Shown piece after piece: positions 21,685-26,676 of a stretch of DNA of 26,676 nucleotides. The notes beneath the pieces are model-generated. The model made no database searches and was not told the origin of the DNA. It saw nothing but the letters and a program-made list of their open reading frames with translations. The stretch comes from Fusobacterium sp. Lineage in GTDB: Bacteria > Fusobacteriota > Fusobacteriia > Fusobacteriales > Fusobacteriaceae. The number at the start of each line of letters is the position of its first letter. The stretch's first letter is position 1. The DNA is taken from assembly GCA_019410665.1 (NCBI GenBank), contig DXSD01000018.1, positions 1 through 26,676 of the forward strand, written 5' to 3'. The translations under genes were made by a program, and so were the position numbers.

Positions 21685-24432
21685 TTACTCTGTTTTTTCT
21701 GGTATTAAAGTAACGTCAATGTAGTTTTTTAGATTAATCCCAGCTCTATTAACCTTCCAAATATTTTCCTTAGTCATAAGTTCTTTAAACTCCTTTGGAG
21801 TAGCTATATCATAATTTGGAATAGTTATTTTTTGATATAGATAGTTAACCCAAAAACTATTCTCTTTTACACTTGTATTATACGATAATTCATAATTTTT
21901 TACAACACTATTAATTTTTTTATCTTCAATATCATTATAAAGAAGTTCTTCTAAAGTAGAGAAGACACCTTTTTTTATCTCCTCTATTCTAGCTATATCA
22001 CAGCTATAAGAGATGGTTAATTTATTCTCTCCATAATTATTTGGAGATAGAGTTACATTTGAGGATATAGAGTAGACACCTCCAAGTTTTTCTCTGATAT
22101 TTTCAATGAGAGCAATATCTAAAATTTGAGAGAATCCATTGTAAAGAGTTTTTTCTTTATAGCCATATTTAGAGTTGTAAGGGAAAATTAGGGTAACACT
22201 AGCTTTTTTATCCACTCCCTTTACTACATTTTTCTCTACTATTCCCTTTGGTATATTGAGATTTAAAGATTTTGCCAAAGAGTTATCCTCACTGCTAGGA
22301 AGAGAAGCAAAATATTTTTTTAAGTACTCTTCTAGCTTACCTTCTTCAAAAGATCCCACAACTATTAAATTAAACTTTGAGAAATTATCAAATTTATTAG
22401 TGTATTCCTTTAAAATACTCTCTTGAGATAAAAGCTTTAAATCTTCTAATTTTAAAGGAGTTCTTCTAGGATTGTTATCACTATAAATTCTGCTAATTTC
22501 ATCACTATATAAAGCTCTAGGAGAGTTTTTTCTTGTAATTATAGTTTCTTTTAACTCTTCAATTATGTTGTTGAAGATAATAGGATCAACTTTAGGTTGA
22601 TAGATTAAATAATTCATATATTCAAGGGCTGTTAGAAGATTTTTCTTATCTGTTGTAAGAAGAAAACCTTGCTCATAATCATCAATATATGATGAGATAG
22701 TAAAGTTTTTCCCTTTCATAAAAGTTTCAATATCAGTTGCAGATAAAGTTCCTACTCCAGACTCTTCAATCACAGAGGTAGCTACAAGGGAGTTGATAAA
22801 AGAGGAGTAATCATCATTAGAACTTCCCTCTTTTTTAAAGAACTTAATAAAAATCTTATCTTTATCAAAGTCAGTTTTTTTAGTATAAACCTTTATTCCA
22901 TTGGAAAGAGTATATTCTCCATTCTCATTTTTTAAAATCTCTCCTTGAGGAAGATTTAATGGTGGTAAATCTACAGGTTTAATAGAGAAATCGAAATTCT
23001 CTTTAGATTTTTTACTTGCTTTTACTATCTCTCTTAATTGAGTATCACTGATTTTTCCCTGTTCACTGCTTGTTGTTAAGAAATATAGAGAGTCCTCTTT
23101 ATATATTTTTTTCATTCTATTATTTAAATCTTTGGTAGATATAGAGTCTAAAACTTCTGAATATACTTTAAACTCCTCTTCAATTTCCATAAAAGATTCA
23201 CCAGCCATAATGTGTTCAACTAGAGAATCTGCATAGGTATCATGAGTGATACTCTCTTTATTAGCTAAAAGATTTTTATAATTATTAATTAAATTTTTCT
23301 TTTCTAGTTCAAGTTCATAATCACTTATTCCCATCTCACTGCTAGATTTAAAAAATTGATTAAATAAAGTTATTCCCTCTTCTAATCTATCATTTTTTAT
23401 GATAGTAGCAGAAGTGTATATATCCTTTGAATTACTAATATCATATTTATATACAAGAGATTGTAAAAAAGGTGTATTTCCATTTTTTTGTAGATTAACA
23501 AGTCTTGTATTTAAAATATTGAAAAGTAATTGATCGATAGCATACTTTTTCATAGAATCTCTATCTTTTATAATAGATCTATCTAAAATCTTAGTAATTG
23601 TAAAGGTATTGTATCTAATCTCATTATCAGAGAAAGTTACATACTTATCTTTTAATTTTTTTAACTTATACTCTCTAGGAGTTTCCCCTTTTTTACTTCC
23701 CTCATAATTAAAGTATTTATGTATGTATCCCTCTATCTCGTTAGTGTCAAAATCTCCAACAGCAACTACTGATATATTTTCAGGTTGATACCATTTTTCA
23801 TAGAAGCCTCTAACTAATTCTGGAGTAGCTCCCTTTATTATTTCAGGAAGTCCAATAGGAAATCTATCATAGTATCTTGACCCTTCAAAAAGTGCTTTTT
23901 TCTGAACATCTCCCAATCTTTGAGCAAGACCTTGTCTCAATCTCCACTCTTCAATTACAACTTTCTTTTCACTTTCTACCTCTTCAGGAGCTAGAGTAGC
24001 TTCACTAGCCCACTCTCTTAAGACTTCTACTCCCTCTTCTAACTCTTTAGAAGTTGTAGGAACTAAAAGTTTATATACAGTTCTATCAAAAGAGGTATAG
24101 GCATTTAAATCCCCACCAAAGCTAAGTCCAATAGATTGAAGATATTTAATCATCTCATTTTTTTCAAATTTTGTAGTTCCATTAAAAGCCATGTGCTCCA
24201 TAAAATGAGCTATTCCCTGTTCATCATCTTCCTCCATAAGAGATCCTGTTTTAACTACAAGATTTAAAATTGCTTTATCTTCAGGTTTTTTATTTTTAAA
24301 AATATAATAATGTATCCCATTAGATAATTTTCCAGATATTAGATTATCACTATTGATTAACTTTTCTGCAAATAGTGTAAGAGAAAAAGCTATAAATAGT
24401 ATGAAAAATAGAAGTTTTCTTATTAGCTTCAT
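21685..24432 (-). CDS. Secreted M16-family zinc metalloprotease (PqqL/pitrilysin-like)
   Basis: This 915-residue protein has an N-terminal signal peptide (hydrophobic 5-21, likely cut after A22). It contains two M16 halves. The active half carries the inverted zinc motif H76-F-M-E79-H80 in GIAHFMEHMAFNG, with the third ligand among the glutamates of EKKVVIEEWRLR (about 155-162). The C-terminal half has no zinc motif and forms the other side of the cage. M16 enzymes degrade unfolded peptides inside a closed chamber; the size matches E. coli PqqL (about 930), a periplasmic protease. AGGAGG lies five bases before the ATG. A DUF1904 gene follows after ten bases. The likely role is digestion of imported peptides in the periplasm of an amino-acid fermenter, which is inferred. 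Confidence 0.93.
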   Translation of the reverse strand: MKLIRKLLFFILFIAFSLTLFAEKLINSDNLISGKLSNGIHYYIFKNKKPEDKAILNLVVKTGSLMEEDDEQGIAHFMEHMAFNGTTKFEKNEMIKYLQSIGLSFGGDLNAYTSFDRTVYKLLVPTTSKELEEGVEVLREWASEATLAPEEVESEKKVVIEEWRLRQGLAQRLGDVQKKALFEGSRYYDRFPIGLPEIIKGATPELVRGFYEKWYQPENISVVAVGDFDTNEIEGYIHKYFNYEGSKKGETPREYKLKKLKDKYVTFSDNEIRYNTFTITKILDRSIIKDRDSMKKYAIDQLLFNILNTRLVNLQKNGNTPFLQSLVYKYDISNSKDIYTSATIIKNDRLEEGITLFNQFFKSSSEMGISDYELELEKKNLINNYKNLLANKESITHDTYADSLVEHIMAGESFMEIEEEFKVYSEVLDSISTKDLNNRMKKIYKEDSLYFLTTSSEQGKISDTQLREIVKASKKSKENFDFSIKPVDLPPLNLPQGEILKNENGEYTLSNGIKVYTKKTDFDKDKIFIKFFKKEGSSNDDYSSFINSLVATSVIEESGVGTLSATDIETFMKGKNFTISSYIDDYEQGFLLTTDKKNLLTALEYMNYLIYQPKVDPIIFNNIIEELKETIITRKNSPRALYSDEISRIYSDNNPRRTPLKLEDLKLLSQESILKEYTNKFDNFSKFNLIVVGSFEEGKLEEYLKKYFASLPSSEDNSLAKSLNLNIPKGIVEKNVVKGVDKKASVTLIFPYNSKYGYKEKTLYNGFSQILDIALIENIREKLGGVYSISSNVTLSPNNYGENKLTISYSCDIARIEEIKKGVFSTLEELLYNDIEDKKINSVVKNYELSYNTSVKENSFWVNYLYQKITIPNYDIATPKEFKELMTKENIWKVNRAGINLKNYIDVTLIPEKTE

Positions 24433-24471
24433 AACATCCTCCTAAAATAATTGTTGATTTTATTTATCCAT

Positions 24472-24480
24472 ATTCTAGCA
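24472..24480 (-). promoter_or_regulatory. Extended -10 promoter of the M16 protease gene
   Basis: On the minus strand TGCTAGAAT gives a near-consensus -10 (TAGAAT, 24472-24477) with an extended TG. The protease ATG follows about 40 bases later. No convincing -35 box is present. Confidence 0.5.
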
Positions 24481-24525
24481 TATTTTTATCTATAAATCTA
24501 TTCACTTAAATTTTTTTAACAGATA

Positions 24526-24534
24526 TGGTATAAT
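24526..24534 (+). promoter_or_regulatory. Extended -10 promoter of the hydrolase-aminopeptidase pair
   Basis: TGGTATAAT is a perfect -10 (24529-24534) with an extended TG. It places the transcript start near 24541, which argues against the ATG at 24547 and for the one at 24568. Confidence 0.65.
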
Positions 24535-24567
24535 CTAAAAAAGAAAATGAGAAAGAGAGGAGATAGG

Positions 24568-25209
24568 ATGAATTTTAGAGTTATACTAATTCATGGATTT
24601 CATCAAAGTTATAGAGATATGATACCTCTTCAAGAAAATCTTGAGAGATTAGGGTATAGAGTGGAAAATCTAAACTTCCCCCTAACTTTTCCAAATATAA
24701 AGTTTTCCCAAGAGATGTTAAGGGATTTTTTATTGGATTTGAAATATAGTGGGCTTAGTGAAAAAGAGGAGATTGTTTTAATTGGTTATGATTTAGGGGG
24801 TAAACTTATAGAGAGCACTTTGAGAGATGAGAGTGTAAAGGGTATCGTTGATAAAATTATACTGATTGGAGCTCCACTTAAGGATTCTGTTATTCATAGA
24901 AGATTAAAAAGAGTTTTTCCTATATTAGATAAAATATTTAAGCCATTGGCTATGTTAGATAAGAAAAGTACCTTTGAATTAGATGAAAATATAGAGGTTG
25001 GAGTAATAATTGGAACTGAACCTTATGGGGTATTTTCAAGATGGCTTGGAGAGTATAGTGATGGAGTAGTAAACTATAAAGAGTGTCTTTATACTAAAGC
25101 TAAAGAAGTATTGAAAATTCCTCTTATCCATAAAGAGTTACCTAAAAAAATGGGTGTAGCTAAATATGTAAATAATTTTATATCAAAAGGTAAATTTAGA
25201 GTAGAGTAG
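24568..25209 (+). CDS. Alpha/beta-hydrolase-fold protein with Asp at the nucleophile position
   Basis: This 213-residue protein starts MNFRVILIHGFHQSY, the strand-HG oxyanion region of PGAP1/lipase-like alpha/beta hydrolases. The nucleophile elbow, normally GxSxG, reads G73-Y74-D75-L76-G77-G. The C-terminal part keeps family features: GVIIGTEPYG, D165 in YSDGVVNY as the triad acid, and H188 in PLIHKELP. Only the Ser is replaced, by Asp. Asp is the nucleophile in haloalkane dehalogenases and epoxide hydrolases, but this protein otherwise resembles lipase-type members, so it may be non-catalytic or have a changed reaction. ATG 24568 is chosen because AGGAG lies just upstream; an ATG at 24547 would sit almost at the transcript start. 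The aminopeptidase gene follows directly. Confidence 0.8.
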   Translation: MNFRVILIHGFHQSYRDMIPLQENLERLGYRVENLNFPLTFPNIKFSQEMLRDFLLDLKYSGLSEKEEIVLIGYDLGGKLIESTLRDESVKGIVDKIILIGAPLKDSVIHRRLKRVFPILDKIFKPLAMLDKKSTFELDENIEVGVIIGTEPYGVFSRWLGEYSDGVVNYKECLYTKAKEVLKIPLIHKELPKKMGVAKYVNNFISKGKFRVE

Positions 25210-25218
25210 GTGAAAATA

Positions 25219-26451
25219 ATGGAGTTACAAATAAAAAACTATATAGAGCTAATTATAAAAAAAGGAATAAATATACAAAAGGGGCAGATATTAGTTATTA
25301 ATTCTCCAGTGGAAACTTTAGAATTTACTAGAGAAGTGGTAAAAAAAGCTTATGAAGTTGGAGCTAGTGAGGTAGTTGTTCATTGGAGTGATGAAGTGAG
25401 TGGGAAATATAGATATCTTTATGGAGAAGAGGAGATATTTGATATCTTTCTAGAGTGGCAAAAGGAATCTATAGAGTATTATAGAAAAAAGGGAGCAGCT
25501 TTTTTAAGTATATATGCTTGTGATCCAGATATATTAAAAGATGTGGATAAAAGTAGAGTAGCAAGGTACCAAAGAGCAAAAAGTGTTGCCTTAAAAGAGT
25601 ACTATGAAAATTTAATGGGGAATAGTAATCCATGGTCAGTTATATCTGTACCTGTAAAAGCTTGGGCTATTAAAGTTTTTCCTGAATTAGATGAGGAAAA
25701 AGCTATGAATGAGATGTGGAAATTGATATTAAAAATAGTTAGAGCAGATAAGGAGAATCCTATATTTCAATGGGAGGAACATTTAACTAATTTAAAAAAG
25801 AGAACAGAGTATTTAAATAGTAAGAAATTTACAAAGCTTATATATAAAAACTCTTTAGGAACTAATTTGGAGATAGGACTTCCAAAGGGACATAAGTGGA
25901 TAAGTGGTGGAGAAAAATCAAAATCAGGAATAGATTTTGTAGCTAATATACCTACTGAAGAGATTTTTACAATGCCGCATAGAGAAAAAGTTAATGGAAC
26001 TGTAGTAAGTAGTAAGCCTTTTATCTATGGAGGAAATGTTATTAATAATTTTATCTTAAAATTTATAGATGGAAAAGTTGTAGAGTATTCAGCGGAGATT
26101 GGAGAAGAGAGTCTAGGAAAATTATTGGAGATGGATGAAAATTCTAAATACTTAGGAGAGGTAGCCTTAGTAGAAGATAGATCTCCTATCTCTCAATCAG
26201 GAAGAGTGTTTTATAATAATTTATATGATGAAAATGCTTCTTGTCATTTGGCATTGGGAGGAGCTTATCCTGTATGCTTAGAGGGAAGTGAAGAGCTTAG
26301 TGAAGAGGAGCTAAAGGAAAGAGGAATGAATAACTCTATGGTTCATGAGGATTTTATGATAGGAACTGGGGATATGGAGATAATTGGAGTAGATAGTGAA
26401 GGAAAGGAAACTATTATAATGAGAGATGGAAATTTTGCTTTTAATATTTAA
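25219..26451 (+). CDS. M29-family aminopeptidase
   Basis: This protein of about 410 residues matches the AmpS/aminopeptidase T (M29) family, cytoplasmic dimeric metallo-exopeptidases that remove N-terminal residues from peptides. Metal-binding regions are ANIPTEEIF (about 242-250), LGEVALV with E314, ENASCHLALGGAYP (338-351) and MVHEDFMIGTGDM (H376, D378). The length is normal (about 410). GTG at 25210, directly after the hydrolase stop, could also start the protein. ATG at 25219 is preferred because AGGTGA lies five bases upstream of it. It is the second gene of a two-gene unit with the alpha/beta-hydrolase-like protein and would complete breakdown of peptides. Confidence 0.94.
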   Translation: MELQIKNYIELIIKKGINIQKGQILVINSPVETLEFTREVVKKAYEVGASEVVVHWSDEVSGKYRYLYGEEEIFDIFLEWQKESIEYYRKKGAAFLSIYACDPDILKDVDKSRVARYQRAKSVALKEYYENLMGNSNPWSVISVPVKAWAIKVFPELDEEKAMNEMWKLILKIVRADKENPIFQWEEHLTNLKKRTEYLNSKKFTKLIYKNSLGTNLEIGLPKGHKWISGGEKSKSGIDFVANIPTEEIFTMPHREKVNGTVVSSKPFIYGGNVINNFILKFIDGKVVEYSAEIGEESLGKLLEMDENSKYLGEVALVEDRSPISQSGRVFYNNLYDENASCHLALGGAYPVCLEGSEELSEEELKERGMNNSMVHEDFMIGTGDMEIIGVDSEGKETIIMRDGNFAFNI

Positions 26452-26494
26452 AGTAATTATTCATATAATTTTAACTATGTAACTTACTAAACAG

Positions 26495-26566
26495 AAAAGG
26501 AGAAAACTTTTACTTCCAATCGCTAGTGCTTACGCAATGCTCATTACAGTAAAATTTTCTCCTTTT
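26495..26566 (+). terminator. Long-stem hairpin with a distinct 33-base loop
   Basis: Bases 26495-26514 and 26548-26566 pair almost perfectly (one bulged base), giving about 19 pairs ending in CCTTTT. The 33-base loop (26515-26547) is noticeably richer in G and C than its surroundings and contains CGCTAGTGCTTACGCAATGC. It probably terminates the aminopeptidase unit. From 26567 to the window end I see A/T-rich sequence and no supportable gene. Confidence 0.65.
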
Positions 26567-26676
26567 AATTTACCAACTATCTAATTTAGAAAAAATAACT
26601 TGAGAAAGTCGCGAAAAAAATCTATATTTATCATAAATTTAGCTTTAAGTATCGCAAATTAAAAATTTTCTCTTTT

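Noticed and set aside
24547..24567. Upstream ATG adding seven residues (MRKRGDR) to the hydrolase
   Set aside because: It would lie about six bases from the predicted transcript start with no ribosome site, while the ATG at 24568 has a good one.
26567..26676. Possible C-terminus of a minus-strand gene at the right edge
   Set aside because: One frame stays open for 14 codons before a stop when read inward from the edge, but there is no motif and the stretch is too short to support a call.

Overview
The window is AT-rich DNA (strong bias to A/T-ending codons) whose gene content points to Fusobacterium or a close relative in the Fusobacteriales. The pointers are tandem long acyl-ligase/acyltransferase fusions, a MORN2-repeat surface-type protein, a flavodoxin next to a DUF2023 protein, and clean AGGAGG ribosome sites. 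This assignment is inferred from gene families, not from a marker gene. No rRNA, tRNA, CRISPR array, transposase, integrase or prophage gene was found.

Layout from left to right. (a) 1-188, minus: start of an AAA/SMC-type ATPase cut off by the window edge. (b) 370-1919, plus: two TtcA-like tRNA thiolation enzymes in tandem. (c) 1996-7871, plus: a probable operon of an OmpR-type response regulator with a degenerate receiver pocket, a 48-residue small protein, and two paralogous giant proteins, each a fatty-acid AMP-ligase, an acyl carrier domain and a PlsC acyltransferase in one chain. (d) 7872-8215: a roughly 320-base foldback element with nested hairpins between converging genes. (e) 8216-11549, minus: ilvE, a 175-residue unknown and a CstA-family transporter. 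Upstream lies a promoter, a 45-codon leader peptide packed with Ile/Leu/Val and an intrinsic terminator, which together look like a branched-chain amino acid attenuator. (f) 11997-12819, plus: flavodoxin plus DUF2023.

(g) 13087-17237, plus: the most unusual block. Four consecutive genes each begin with the same HMA2-like module (H-x3-[G/N]-R-x-R-[L/I]) that lacks the usual CxxC metal site. One is a P1B-type ATPase with YSC in place of CPC in its transport helix. A fifth gene encodes a small membrane-anchored protein with a terminal CxxC, similar in layout to the mycobacterial PacL proteins that work with CtpC. I read this as an uncharacterised metal-transport platform. (h) 17348-21255, plus: a secreted thioredoxin-like protein, a MORN2-repeat protein and adenine deaminase. 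(i) 21345-24432, minus: a DUF1904 protein and a large secreted M16 zinc protease. (j) 24568-26451, plus: an alpha/beta-hydrolase with Asp in place of the nucleophile Ser, and an M29 aminopeptidase, followed by a long-stem hairpin.

Themes linking the genes are lipid acylation from exogenous or recycled fatty acids (c), amino-acid and peptide metabolism (e, i, j), and metal handling with redox proteins (f, g, h). Functional statements rest on motifs read from the translated sequence and on knowledge of the families. No database search was run.
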